Below, in pieces: positions 36,660 through 45,754 of a stretch of DNA of 64,000 bases. The position numbers and the translations under genes were made by a program. Position 1 is the stretch's first letter; each line of letters starts with the position of its first letter. The stretch is from an uncultured Bacteroidota bacterium (GTDB taxonomy: Bacteria; Bacteroidota; Bacteroidia; NS11-12g; UBA9320): positions 124,001-188,000 of the forward strand of contig CAKZLB010000005.1 in assembly GCA_937124965.1 (NCBI GenBank). The letters are read 5' to 3'. The notes beneath the pieces are model-generated. The model had not been told where the DNA came from. It did not search any database and worked only from the letters and a program-made list of their open reading frames with translations.

Positions 36660-37461
36660 TCACACTATTCTTAAGCACAAACATACCCAGCCCCCCAGTT
36701 ACGTTCGACGGAACAGTCACAGGCTCTGCAAATGGGTTTTCAGGTTCGTAATTGTATAAGAATTTTGAATACTCATATTGGTCCTTAGTAATTCCACTGA
36801 CTACCACAAATGTTTGGTAGGACCAGTTTGATCCTGGCTCAGAATATCTGTAGGTCTCAAACCGATTCGTTAGTCTTGATTTTTCGTTGTCACCAACCTC
36901 AACTTGACCGTAACTACCGAACGTGTCTTTCACACCATCAAAATCATATATCGAATAATACTCCACCTGATAATACTCTTGAATTCCTGGAATATCATCC
37001 CAACTAATTTTGATATTGTACTTCGTTTCAAAACCATCAGTTGTTGAATCAATTGTCATTGAAATATTGAGTGGAGCGTTTGGATAAAGTGCTGATGAAG
37101 TAAGTATTTCGCCGTTTGCCAATGTAACATTTAGATTGTATTGCTCCCCTACACTATACGTAATACCGCTTTCTCCGGTGTAATATTCCGAATTAGGATC
37201 ATAGGAAACAGTGTCAATTAAACCGCCACCTTCAACGGTAACAAGTGCATCTTCAATGACTTCAAATTCGTTTCTTGGTTTACCAAAAATTGGGTTTGAT
37301 TTTGTGATACTACCATCATATTTATTCAGTGCTTTATCGTAGCGCATTTGGACAACTGACTTAATCTCAATCTCGGGTAAATCAACATCTTGCACAATGC
37401 TCTGACATGAATGAATCATAGAACCAAAAAGTATGCTTAGGACAATTTTTAATGTTTTCAT
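36643..37461 (-). CDS. DUF4249-family lipoprotein (partner of TonB receptor)
   Basis: 272 residues with a lipoprotein signal (LFGSMIHSC, Cys at residue 19). The mature part has the DUF4249 pattern: an early beta region with EVIEDALVTVEGGG and DTVSYDPNSEYYTGE, then YNLNVTLANGEILTSSA and a C-terminal fibronectin-like part (KYNIKISWDDIPGIQEYY). In Bacteroidota DUF4249 lipoproteins are encoded directly after a carboxypeptidase-regulated TonB receptor and presumably sit on it at the surface. That is the arrangement here (6-base gap). Confidence 0.88.
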   Translation of the reverse strand: MKTLKIVLSILFGSMIHSCQSIVQDVDLPEIEIKSVVQMRYDKALNKYDGSITKSNPIFGKPRNEFEVIEDALVTVEGGGLIDTVSYDPNSEYYTGESGITYSVGEQYNLNVTLANGEILTSSALYPNAPLNISMTIDSTTDGFETKYNIKISWDDIPGIQEYYQVEYYSIYDFDGVKDTFGSYGQVEVGDNEKSRLTNRFETYRYSEPGSNWSYQTFVVVSGITKDQYEYSKFLYNYEPENPFAEPVTVPSNVTGGLGMFVLKNSVITQLK

Positions 37462-37467
37462 GGTAAC

Positions 37468-39843
37468 TTATCTAAATTTATAACTCCAAGAAATTGACGG
37501 AAGAAATGGAAACAAACTGACTTGCTTTAGGACTTGGTTGCTATTAGGTTCAAACTGATCTTCTGGACCAATAAAATAGTAAAACGGATTCTGTCGACTA
37601 TACAAGTTGTATGCACTGAATTCTATTGTACGAGTTCCGTACTTCTTTTCCTTCTTTATTTGTACTCCGATATCGGCTCTATGATAAGCCCTCATTCTAA
37701 AATCATTTCTTGCAGTATACTCTTGTCCATTTGCCCAGTAACCATATTGATTTCGAAAGGTATTATGATCGTCGAGTCTGTACGTGCTTATTGGCAGTGT
37801 AATAGCGTTTCCAGTGCCATAAACCCAATTTGCCGAAAGTGTAACATTCTTTTTTAACTGATATTGCATTACAACAGAAATGTCATGTCGTCGATCGTAA
37901 CGAGCATAAAACGTCTTACCAAGGTTGATGCTATCAAAAGTATGTTTAGTCCATGACAACGTATAGCCTGCCCAACCCGTAAACTTACCTTCTTTCTTTT
38001 GTAACAAAAACTCCATTCCGTAGCTCACTCCGTTCCCGTTCGTTACGTTATTCTCCCAAGAATTCTCCGGAGCTTCTTCACCATCCACAGCTGCCTCAAT
38101 TTGCAAAAACGAAGCACCCTCCTTGTAAGCAATGATGTTGTTCATTTCCTTATAATATCCTTCAATCGTCAAGGTTAATTTTGGCTTATCGAAATCTCGA
38201 GCAACACCTGCAGCAATTTGCTGCGATGATTGAGGTTTTACATTCTTGGTGGCAGGCACCCATAAGTCTGTAGGCAAGCCTACCCCACTATTGCTCAACA
38301 AATGGATATATTGATTCATCGTAGCAAATGACAACTTTACCGAAGTATTTGTAGATACTTTGTATGCGAGTGCTATTCTAGGTTCAGGTTTAATATAATT
38401 TTCTCCTTTTACATGAAAACTACTTAATCGAAACCCAAGTAGACCTTTAAATTTGCTGGTAAACTTAACTTCATCTTCAATATAGATTCCGGTTTCCACT
38501 GCATTAAAAATTGTTTCTTGATCTACCAAAGATGAGTCATAATCATCTTTTAGCACCACGGCGCTTGGCGTGAACTTATGATGTGTAAACGCATAGCCAA
38601 ACTTAACTTTATGCTTGTTGTTTGCATACCAATCGAAGTCTTGCTTCGCTGTATAATCACGTATTCCAGAACCATAGCGTAACTCGAACAAGGTGGTATC
38701 TTGTTCTTTTTCTTTTGCATTAATTCCTAAATCATACGTACTATAAATTAAGGAAGTATTTAAGAACAGCTTCGGATTTATTATGTGGTTCCAGCGCAAT
38801 GTACCTGTCGCGTTTCCCCAACCAAAACTGGTATTAAACTCAGACTTCTGATCCTCGAACGTATATTTTTCGTTAAGATAGAACTTGTCTCGGCCGAAAT
38901 ATCCACTTAAATAAATTTTGTCTTTATCGGTTAATGTATAATTTGCTTTCGCGTTCAGGTCATAAAAGAAGTAACCGCCGGAGCTGTTTCCATTTGAAGC
39001 GGCTAAAATAATCGGCTGAGTTAAAACGTCGATATACGTTCTTCTGCCTGATATAATAAACGACCCTTTCCCTTTATTTATTGGACCTTCTAATAACCCT
39101 TTTGATGATATAAGACCAATACCCAGTTCTCCTGTTGTTTTTTCTTTATTACCATCTTTCATGTTCATATCGATTACCGAAGAAAGTCTACCACCATAGC
39201 GAGCAGGAAATCCTCCTTTTATCAATTCAACACTTCGTAAAGCATCTCCATTAAATAGCGAAAAGAAACCAAATAAGTGTTGAGCATTGTATACCGTTGC
39301 ACCATCGAGAATGATTAAATTCTGATCAGGGCCACCACCACGCACATACAAGCCACTCTGACCTTCACTGCCACTTTGCACCCCTGGGAGTAATTGAATT
39401 ACTTTTAAAACGTCTTTTTCACCAAATAAGGCAGGAATTTCTTTTATCTGTTTGATAGGAATATCCACCGAACTCATCTGTACTTTTTCACTTTCTTTTT
39501 CGCGTTTTTGAAGATCAATTTCTGTCGCTCCTAGTTGCGTGCCAAGTGCAGTAAGCAAAACGTTTTGAGTGCGATTACTATCTAAGGTAACTGAAATTAC
39601 TTTTTGTTCATACCCAACAATAATATAAACAAAATTGTACGTTCCCTTCGGAACGGTTAGGGAATAGAAACCATAGTCGTTACTGGTGGTTCCATACACG
39701 CCGTCGTTCGAATAAACGGTTACGGCGATCAGAGCTTCTTTGCTTCCAGCTTCATTAATAAAGCCTGATAACGTTACGTTTTGAGAAAAGCATTTTATGC
39801 TTAAAAACATGACTAATAAGCCAATAATCAATTTGAATCTCAT
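37468..39843 (-). CDS. TonB-dependent receptor with carboxypeptidase-like regulatory domain
   Basis: 791 residues: a signal peptide to ~20 (KCFSQ), a CarboxypepD_reg-like domain at residues ~22-100 (LSGFINEAGSKEALIAVTVY; TVPKGTYNFVYIIVGYE), a plug domain at ~120-230 (IKQIPALFG-like, LPGVQSGSEGQSGLYVRGGG), and the barrel to the C-terminus. Import of a ligand through the outer membrane with energy from TonB/ExbBD is expected; the ligand is unknown. It forms an operon with the downstream DUF4249 lipoprotein. The ~165-base gap before ribBA holds both promoters. Confidence 0.93.
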   Translation of the reverse strand: MRFKLIIGLLVMFLSIKCFSQNVTLSGFINEAGSKEALIAVTVYSNDGVYGTTSNDYGFYSLTVPKGTYNFVYIIVGYEQKVISVTLDSNRTQNVLLTALGTQLGATEIDLQKREKESEKVQMSSVDIPIKQIKEIPALFGEKDVLKVIQLLPGVQSGSEGQSGLYVRGGGPDQNLIILDGATVYNAQHLFGFFSLFNGDALRSVELIKGGFPARYGGRLSSVIDMNMKDGNKEKTTGELGIGLISSKGLLEGPINKGKGSFIISGRRTYIDVLTQPIILAASNGNSSGGYFFYDLNAKANYTLTDKDKIYLSGYFGRDKFYLNEKYTFEDQKSEFNTSFGWGNATGTLRWNHIINPKLFLNTSLIYSTYDLGINAKEKEQDTTLFELRYGSGIRDYTAKQDFDWYANNKHKVKFGYAFTHHKFTPSAVVLKDDYDSSLVDQETIFNAVETGIYIEDEVKFTSKFKGLLGFRLSSFHVKGENYIKPEPRIALAYKVSTNTSVKLSFATMNQYIHLLSNSGVGLPTDLWVPATKNVKPQSSQQIAAGVARDFDKPKLTLTIEGYYKEMNNIIAYKEGASFLQIEAAVDGEEAPENSWENNVTNGNGVSYGMEFLLQKKEGKFTGWAGYTLSWTKHTFDSINLGKTFYARYDRRHDISVVMQYQLKKNVTLSANWVYGTGNAITLPISTYRLDDHNTFRNQYGYWANGQEYTARNDFRMRAYHRADIGVQIKKEKKYGTRTIEFSAYNLYSRQNPFYYFIGPEDQFEPNSNQVLKQVSLFPFLPSISWSYKFR

Positions 39844-39990
39844 TCAGTTTTAATTGTTCAATTCTACAACTAATATCAAAAACTATCTAACGGAAAATTA
39901 TCGAGTAGATGACAGGAGAATTAACTTCTAAAGTGAGAGAATATTACAACCAAAAACTATAATTACATTACTGTGTTTGTTTGAATAAAT

Positions 39991-39998
39991 TACCTTTG
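39991..39998 (+). promoter_or_regulatory. Bacteroidota -7 promoter box for ribBA
   Basis: TACCTTTG, a perfect TAnnTTTG, 9 bases before the ribBA ATG at 40008. Transcription would begin almost at the start codon. The longer in-frame reading from a TTG at 39981 would begin upstream of this box and is rejected. Confidence 0.5.
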
Positions 39999-40007
39999 TC
40001 AAAGAGA

Positions 40008-41213
40008 ATGGAAAATTTCACCCTGAACACAATTGAAGAAGCCTTAGAAGAAATTCGAAATGGCAAAATGGTCATCGTTGTAGATGATGAAGACCGCGAG
40101 AATGAAGGTGACTTCTTAACCGCAGCAGAGAACATGACAACCGAAATGGTCAATTTCATGGCTACCCAAGGCCGTGGATTGATTTGCGTTCCTTTGATTG
40201 AAGAACGGTGCGAAGAGCTTGGCCTTGAGTTGATGGTTGGAAAAAATACCGCTCAATATGAAACTCCATTTACTGTTTCGGTCGACCTGATTGGTCACGG
40301 AACATCTACAGGAATTTCTGCGTACGATCGTGCAATGACAATACAAGCTTTAGTAGATCCAAAGACAGATCCTGAAGTTTTAGGAAAACCTGGACATATT
40401 TTTCCATTAAAAGCAAAAACTGCTGGTGTTTTGCGAAGAGCAGGACATACTGAAGCAGCAATTGATTTAGCGCGGTTAGCTGGGTTTCGACCTGCAGGTT
40501 GTATTGTCGAAATCATGAACGAAGATGGCACTATGGCGCGACTTCCAGATTTAGTGAAGGTTGCAGCAAAATTCGACATGAAAATCGTGTCGATTGCCGA
40601 TTTGATTGAGTACCGACTGCAGAATGAGAGTTTAATCGAACGTCAAATAGATGTGCATTTACCAACCTCTGTTGGCGATTTTGAGCTTGTTGCATTTAAA
40701 CAAACCTCAAATGGACAAGATCATCTTGCTTTAGTCAAAGGTGAATGGGAATTGGATGAAGAAGTTTTAGTTCGTGTTCATTCTAGCTGTGTGACAGGAG
40801 ATATTTTTGGATCGTGCCGATGTGATTGTGGTGAACAACTTCAGAAAGCAATGGAAACAATCGAAGCTGAAGGAAAAGGCGTAATTGTTTACATGAATCA
40901 AGAAGGTCGTGGAATCGGGTTATTAAATAAACTGAAAGCGTACAAGCTTCAAGAAGAAGGAATGGACACCGTTGAGGCAAACATTGAGTTAGGTTTCAAA
41001 ATGGACGAACGTGATTACGGTGTTGGTGCCCAGATATTACGAGACTTAGGTGTTCGGAAAATCCGGTTAATGAGCAACAATCCAAAGAAACGAAAAGGAT
41101 TAATTGGATATGGACTAGAAATCGTAGAAAACGTTTCGTTACAAGTACAACCAAATCCACATAATGCGCAGTATTTAGATACGAAGCGTGAAAAAATGGG
41201 ACACGAAATCTAA
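40008..41213 (+). CDS. ribBA: Bifunctional 3,4-DHBP synthase / GTP cyclohydrolase II
   Basis: 402-residue cytoplasmic riboflavin biosynthesis enzyme. The N-terminal half makes 3,4-dihydroxy-2-butanone 4-phosphate from ribulose 5-phosphate ([47 protein letters not shown]). The C-terminal half opens GTP (Zn ligands in [47 protein letters not shown]). Both active sites look intact. rnhA follows after 3 bases. Confidence 0.97.
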   Translation: MENFTLNTIEEALEEIRNGKMVIVVDDEDRENEGDFLTAAENMTTEMVNFMATQGRGLICVPLIEERCEELGLELMVGKNTAQYETPFTVSVDLIGHGTSTGISAYDRAMTIQALVDPKTDPEVLGKPGHIFPLKAKTAGVLRRAGHTEAAIDLARLAGFRPAGCIVEIMNEDGTMARLPDLVKVAAKFDMKIVSIADLIEYRLQNESLIERQIDVHLPTSVGDFELVAFKQTSNGQDHLALVKGEWELDEEVLVRVHSSCVTGDIFGSCRCDCGEQLQKAMETIEAEGKGVIVYMNQEGRGIGLLNKLKAYKLQEEGMDTVEANIELGFKMDERDYGVGAQILRDLGVRKIRLMSNNPKKRKGLIGYGLEIVENVSLQVQPNPHNAQYLDTKREKMGHEI

Positions 41214-41216
41214 ATC

Positions 41217-41693
41217 GTGATTACAGTTTATACAGATGGAGCTTCGCGAGGAAACCCTGGCCCTGGTGGTTATGGAACCGTTATAAAAAAGGGAACGCGA
41301 CGCAAAGAGATTTCCGAAGGTTTCCGCATGACTACCAACAACCGCATGGAATTGCTTGCTGTGATTGTAGCGCTAGAAGCATTGTTAAAACCAAACTTAG
41401 ATGTCACAATTTACTCAGACTCGAAGTATGTGGTAGACTCCATTGAGAAAAAGTGGGTATTTGGTTGGGTGAAAAAAAACTTCAAGGATAAAAAGAACGC
41501 TGATTTATGGAAACGTTTTTTGAAAGTATACCCGCAACACAAAGTCCGAATGATTTGGGTAAAAGGCCATGCAGGAAATCCTGAAAACGAGCGTTGTGAC
41601 CAACTGGCAACCGAAGCAGCTGACAGCAATGATTTAAAAATTGATTTAGGCTACGAAAACGAAATGAATCGCACAAAAGGCAACTTGTTATAA
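41217..41693 (+). CDS. rnhA: Ribonuclease HI
   Basis: 158 residues from a GTG start 3 bases after ribBA. All four catalytic carboxylates of the type 1 RNase H fold are visible: Asp in YTDGASRGNPGPGGYG, Glu in NNRMELLAVI, Asp in IYSDSKYVVDSIEKKW, and Asp in GNPENERCDQLATEAA. It cuts the RNA strand of RNA/DNA hybrids in replication and repair. Translational coupling to ribBA is likely. Confidence 0.97.
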   Translation: MITVYTDGASRGNPGPGGYGTVIKKGTRRKEISEGFRMTTNNRMELLAVIVALEALLKPNLDVTIYSDSKYVVDSIEKKWVFGWVKKNFKDKKNADLWKRFLKVYPQHKVRMIWVKGHAGNPENERCDQLATEAADSNDLKIDLGYENEMNRTKGNLL

Positions 41694-41724
41694 ATTCGAA
41701 CGTTGTACAAAACCTTCCAAGAAT

Positions 41725-42012
41725 ATGCATAGTGAACATTGTATTGAGTGCTCTAAAAAAATAATTATTCCGAATTTACCCGTTGATCAAAAACGGGAAA
41801 TACGGGAATTACTTCGAGATAATAAACGCATTTTTGCTGTTAAACAACTAGTTGCAGCGGCAGGTTTAAGCTTGTCCGTAGCCAACACCTTGATGAACCA
41901 TATTAATCCAGACTTTGCTCATTGCCATCACTGTGATTTTAAAGAATTAAAAAGCGAAAACTGTGTTTGTCCACGGTGTAATGCATTTAATACGAATTGG
42001 GATTTAAGATAG
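41725..42012 (+). CDS. Small hypothetical protein with CxxC motifs
   Basis: 95 residues. Cys pairs occur at the N-terminus (EHCIECSKK), around residue 74 (CHHCDF) and at the C-terminus (CVCPRCNAF), a pattern of small zinc-ribbon proteins. Between them is a helix-turn-helix-like stretch (IFAVKQLVAAAGLSLSVANT). It follows rnhA by 31 bases on the same strand. It could bind nucleic acid or protein via zinc (inference). Family not recognised. Confidence 0.7.
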   Translation: MHSEHCIECSKKIIIPNLPVDQKREIRELLRDNKRIFAVKQLVAAAGLSLSVANTLMNHINPDFAHCHHCDFKELKSENCVCPRCNAFNTNWDLR

Positions 42013-42058
42013 CGTTTCCTATTGCTTAAACTACAATCGACATCTTCGTCAACTTTTA

Positions 42059-42066
42059 TATATTTG
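42059..42066 (+). promoter_or_regulatory. Bacteroidota -7 promoter box
   Basis: TATATTTG matches TAnnTTTG, 49 bases before the ATG at 42116, in the intergenic stretch after the zinc-ribbon gene. Confidence 0.45.
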
Positions 42067-42115
42067 GCTCTTCTAATGATTTGTTGGAATTCCACTTTAA
42101 AAAAAATATAACACG

Positions 42116-43033
42116 ATGATTTACATTCTGATTGGGCTTATTGGTTTCGGTTTTTTAATATTCACCTTCTCAAAGAGAAATAAGTCAAATAGAAGAAACT
42201 ATTCGTTAGGTTTAAAAACTGCTGAAGACATTGCTATTAATATTCAAACGGGTGATTATGATACTGCTGATTCCACCATACGTTCTGCAGACTATAATGA
42301 CATTACCCAAATCGTTGATCATGTCGCTTTATCACTGTCAAAAGAAACACTTCAGAAATGGAGCACCGCATCTGCAAGTGATTTTTCAAAGATATGTTTA
42401 GGTGTTTTTTATTTACATCAAGCATGGATTGAACGAAGTCACAGTTTTGGTAAGGATGTCTATCAAAAGAAAGCCAACTTATTTTTCGAGAACCTCGAAC
42501 TTTCAGTGGAAACGTTTTCTGAAATCTCAGAAACTTCCCAATTTTATCCTGAAGTACTTTCCAGAAAAATTCGATTACAAATGAGTTTAGGAAATAGCGA
42601 CGATGCGACTGCCTGCTTCAATGAAGTTTCTGGGAAATACCCTGAATTAATCGACCCATACATTCATTATGCTGAAATGATTCAGCCAAAATGGGGCGGC
42701 ACTCTCAAAAGCATTGAAACGTTTGTGCAAAACCTGCCGGACGACTATTTAATTCGGTCGATTGTAGAACTCAAGCTCATTCATGACTCTCTTATCATGG
42801 ACGATAACTATTTCGTATTTCAGACAAAAAACTTAATTGAATTTGCTCAGGAAAAAATTAGAGCAATCGACAATAAATTGTCTTCAAACACCATGAGAAC
42901 CGTTCATCGATATATTTTATATAACTATATGGAGTCGGTTGCACATTCGGTTAACGATAAGTCATTATTGAAAAAATATGGAACACTTTCGGCAAACAAA
43001 CAAACGCTTTATCCTCATGGACTTGTAGTTTAA
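42116..43033 (+). CDS. Membrane-anchored hypothetical helical protein
   Basis: 305 residues. An N-terminal transmembrane helix (IYILIGLIGFGFLIFTF) is followed by a basic patch (KRNKSNRRN) and a cytoplasmic region of helices resembling TPR or superhelical repeats (residues ~45-300; for example LYHQAWIERSHSF-like and SRKIRLQMSLGNSDDATACF). No catalytic motif. Function unknown; the following gene is on the same strand 36 bases away. Confidence 0.75.
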   Translation: MIYILIGLIGFGFLIFTFSKRNKSNRRNYSLGLKTAEDIAINIQTGDYDTADSTIRSADYNDITQIVDHVALSLSKETLQKWSTASASDFSKICLGVFYLHQAWIERSHSFGKDVYQKKANLFFENLELSVETFSEISETSQFYPEVLSRKIRLQMSLGNSDDATACFNEVSGKYPELIDPYIHYAEMIQPKWGGTLKSIETFVQNLPDDYLIRSIVELKLIHDSLIMDDNYFVFQTKNLIEFAQEKIRAIDNKLSSNTMRTVHRYILYNYMESVAHSVNDKSLLKKYGTLSANKQTLYPHGLVV

Positions 43034-43069
43034 TTCAATAATTACTGCGCAATAAGAACCCCTAGCTGA

Positions 43070-43702
43070 ATGTCAAAATCCATAAAAAAATTAGAAATAC
43101 TCCTTGTCGTAATCACAGCAATTGGCAAGTTCGTTTTCATGGATTATTTAGACTGGAAGCTTGGATACATTTCAATAGCTGTTATTTTCTGGGTGATCTA
43201 TGCACTTGTTCAAATTAAGAAAAATCCTGAACGAGCAAAACTTTGGGGTTTTCGAAAAGATACATTCAAACCTGCGTTACGAGTGGTTTATCCTTTCGGA
43301 TTTTTTGCTGTAGTCACTTGCGTTGCGATTGGCTGGTATAACGAAACCCTAAATTTTTCATGGCATATCATCCCCATTTTGATAATCTATCCTATTTGGG
43401 GATTGATTCAGCAGTTTCTGTTAATTAGTTTAGTGACAGGAAATTTAAAAGACATGAATATTCCGAGACTTTCTGATATTTGGATAATACTCATTACCTC
43501 TACCCTATTTTCCGCTATACATTACCCTTATTTCTGGTTAGCGTTTGCAACATTTTTTTTAGCGTTGTTTTACGGTACTGTATTTTTAAAGGTGCGTAAC
43601 ATATTTGTATTAGGCTTGTTTCATGGGTGGTTGGGAGCAATTTGTTTTTACACCATCGTTGACCGAGATCCCTTTATTGAGGTTTTTGGGAAATACATTT
43701 AA
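43070..43702 (+). CDS. CPBP-family intramembrane protein lacking the catalytic Glu pair
   Basis: 210 residues with about six membrane helices. The C-terminal part resembles CPBP (Abi/CAAX) glutamic proteases: a third-motif-like SAIHYPYFW with His and a fourth-motif-like LFHGWLGA with His. In the position of the usual EExxxR motif the sequence reads WGLIQQFLLIS, with Gln-Gln in place of Glu-Glu and no Arg. This may be a pseudoenzyme or belong to a divergent family branch. It follows a helical protein gene with a gap of 36 bases. Confidence 0.75.
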   Translation: MSKSIKKLEILLVVITAIGKFVFMDYLDWKLGYISIAVIFWVIYALVQIKKNPERAKLWGFRKDTFKPALRVVYPFGFFAVVTCVAIGWYNETLNFSWHIIPILIIYPIWGLIQQFLLISLVTGNLKDMNIPRLSDIWIILITSTLFSAIHYPYFWLAFATFFLALFYGTVFLKVRNIFVLGLFHGWLGAICFYTIVDRDPFIEVFGKYI

Positions 43703-43737
43703 TTGAAAATTAAAAATGTTTAATTGCAAAAATTGAT

Positions 43738-44234
43738 GTTGACATCGATTAAAAAAATATCCAATTCGCACACATACTGAAAGTGTAAAAATAAATCACT
43801 GTTGGGCGTCTCAGAATATCGCGTCAGCAACACTTTATGTCTACTATCCAGAAGCAGAAACACATCAAAAAGAGATGCCATTAATAATTAACCAAAAAGG
43901 GCAATTCAATTCCTATATTCTCGACACGTTCACAACCACATTAGATTACAAATCACTTAAAAATCTAGAAAAAGCACTTGTTGAAAAAAGTGAAATACTT
44001 GAACCTGTCTCCTCTTGTTTTGAACCACATCATGCACTAATTTAAAAAGACTTTGTTGGTTCAACATTAGACCATACTTTCTTCTGCTTGGCGTGCAATA
44101 CGCTATGTTATGGTTCACGCAATACCACAATTATATCAGGAAGTATCTTAAAATCTATAGTTAGAAATGCCGGTGTTCCTGCCCACAGAGTGCAAGTTGC
44201 GGGTTGGTACAAAAAGTCGAATGAGAGACAATAA
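43738..44234 (+). pseudogene. Remnant of a hypothetical protein gene
   Basis: In one frame (codons continuing to TAA at 44232-44234) about 165 codons read as protein-like text (ASATLYVYYPEAETHQKEM; EPVSSCFEPHHALI; HTFFCLACNTLCYGS). They are interrupted by TAA at 44043-44045 just after the FEPHHALI segment, and no start codon exists at the beginning. The Cys/His pattern recalls Bacteroidota small hypothetical exported proteins, but I cannot name it. This fills most of the 43703-44295 gap. Confidence 0.55.
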
Positions 44235-44246
44235 AACAGAAATACA

Positions 44247-44276
44247 TTGCTACAATGTGATATATTTATAACTTTG
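44247..44276 (+). promoter_or_regulatory. Bacteroidota-type promoter (-33 TTG and -7 TAACTTTG)
   Basis: TTG at 44247-44249 and TAACTTTG at 44269-44276 are separated by 19 bases, the spacing usual for Bacteroidota sigma-A promoters. The ATG of the following membrane protein is at 44296, 19 bases further on. Confidence 0.6.
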
Positions 44277-44295
44277 AGTAATCAAACAACATTAA

Positions 44296-44700
44296 ATGCA
44301 TAGTATACCTTATCTCATTTTCGCAATTCTGACTACCTTTTGTGGTTTCATATATTTTACATTTCAAGGATTAAATGGCGGACTTGCATGGTCGGATTTA
44401 GTCGTTCCTGCTCTTTTTATTATAATCACAGTTTTTAATACCTTCAGACTTCTGCGTGCATACAAAAGCAAAAAGGACGGAACAGCAATAGACGATGAAT
44501 TAACTCGAAAAACAATTGTATACGCTTCTGCGAGGATGTTTCCAATAGCATTAATAATCTGGGTTCTTGCAATGTTATTAGTTGAACAAAAGGTATTGGA
44601 ATTTAACACTTCCTACATTCTTGCCATGGTTTTAAGTATAGCTGGATTTTGGATTGTTTTCCAATATTATAAGAAAAATGGCTTCGTAAATGAAGAATAG
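44296..44700 (+). CDS. Four-helix membrane protein paired with an HTH regulator
   Basis: 134 residues with four hydrophobic helices and a basic loop ([20 protein letters not shown]) between the second and third. This layout is common in small Bacteroidota and Firmicutes membrane proteins encoded just before a small XRE-type regulator. The stop overlaps the next start by 11 bases, so the pair is translationally coupled. Function unknown; the membrane protein might sense stress or modulate its HTH partner (inference). Confidence 0.8.
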   Translation: MHSIPYLIFAILTTFCGFIYFTFQGLNGGLAWSDLVVPALFIIITVFNTFRLLRAYKSKKDGTAIDDELTRKTIVYASARMFPIALIIWVLAMLLVEQKVLEFNTSYILAMVLSIAGFWIVFQYYKKNGFVNEE

Positions 44701-44887
44701 AATTAAAGAGCTTCGAACTTCAAAAGGTTTAAAGCAAACAGAACTAGCAGGTAAAGTTGGTGTAAGACGTGAAACCATTGTTCATCTAGAAAACGGAAGA
44801 TATAATCCTTCCTTAAATTTAGCATATGATATCTCAAGAGTATTTGACCTGACAATTGAAGAGGTATTCCACCTGAAATCGACGTAA
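44690..44887 (+). CDS. Small XRE-family transcriptional regulator
   Basis: 65 residues, almost entirely one helix-turn-helix domain: [20 protein letters not shown], then [19 protein letters not shown] and [11 protein letters not shown]. This is the YozG/HTH_3-type single-domain regulator. The ATG overlaps the end of the preceding membrane protein gene. Likely DNA-binding and autoregulatory. Confidence 0.92.
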   Translation: MKNRIKELRTSKGLKQTELAGKVGVRRETIVHLENGRYNPSLNLAYDISRVFDLTIEEVFHLKST

Positions 44888-44912
44888 TTTGATTTTACTT
44901 AGAAAAACATGA

Positions 44913-45442
44913 ATGTTATATAAAACCCTCATTAACAAAAAAACGATTTACTCAAACCATAATCTTGAAGAGGTTAAAAAAATTCTTATTGAAGAATGGC
45001 ACCTAAGCGATAGTTATACCTGGTGGAAGCCGTTTAAAAAAGATATTTATCAGTTTGTCGGCATTTTAAAAGGTAATTGGTTTGAAATTCGACCAAATTC
45101 TCATTATCTCGCTTTTGGTTGGAATAACGATAATATAAAAACTTCAGGAAATCTTATGTGGAAACTCGAAGGAACGATTAATTCGCATGGCGACAAATCC
45201 TCGATTGACCTAAAAATGAAATACACACGGTTTACACAATTTAACAGTTGGTATTTATACTTGTTGCCATTTATTGGTTCGTTAAATTCGAACCATTGAG
45301 CCTATTATTTTTACTATGGATTCCATTAATGTTCATTTATTTACCAAAAAAAATTAAGAAGACAAGCGAGCAATTATTCGCAGAAATTGAACGAAATATT
45401 AACGCCGTTTCTGAAGATAATGTTAAGATAATTCATGGTTAA
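44913..45442 (+). pseudogene. Probable frameshifted membrane protein gene
   Basis: Frame 1 (44913-45299) gives 128 residues: a soluble N-terminal domain (LYKTLINKKTIYSNHNLEEV; WKLEGTINSHGDKSSIDLKM) that ends abruptly at the start of a hydrophobic stretch (SWYLYLLPFIGSLNSNH). The +1 frame over the same bases (from about 45248) continues as two hydrophobic helices and a charged tail (VFILVAIYWFV; LLFLLWIPLMFIYLPKKIKK). Read together they make one ~175-residue protein with a normal layout. I infer a 1-base shift near 45240-45250, either a real mutation or a sequencing error. Family unknown. Confidence 0.5.
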
Positions 45443-45496
45443 TACTATTACTTTCGAAACTTAATTCACCATATTTATTAGTTTAATTAACGACAA

Positions 45497-45745
45497 ATGC
45501 ACCAAAAAGAACTATCTCAATTATCAGATGAAGAATTGCTTGAAGTAGCGAAAAATAGTAAACCGTCACCCATGATTGATGCATTTTTTATTGGGTTTTT
45601 AGCTGGAATAATTATTTATAGTGTCACTGCAAACACATGGGGGTTGATTACCTTAATACCCTTATATATCATTTATAGGTTCTTGAAGAAGCCAAAGCAG
45701 TATGAAGCATTGCAGAATGAATTAAAAAAACGAAACTTGACATAA
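45497..45745 (+). CDS. Small two-helix membrane protein
   Basis: 82 residues. An acidic N-terminal segment (QLSDEELLEVAKNSKPSP) precedes two hydrophobic helices (FFIGFLAGIIIYSV; LITLIPLYIIYRFL) and a basic tail. This layout recurs in small Bacteroidota proteins of unknown function. The YdjM-like gene starts 9 bases after its stop, suggesting cotranscription. Confidence 0.75.
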   Translation: MHQKELSQLSDEELLEVAKNSKPSPMIDAFFIGFLAGIIIYSVTANTWGLITLIPLYIIYRFLKKPKQYEALQNELKKRNLT

Positions 45746-45754
45746 TTCATCAAC

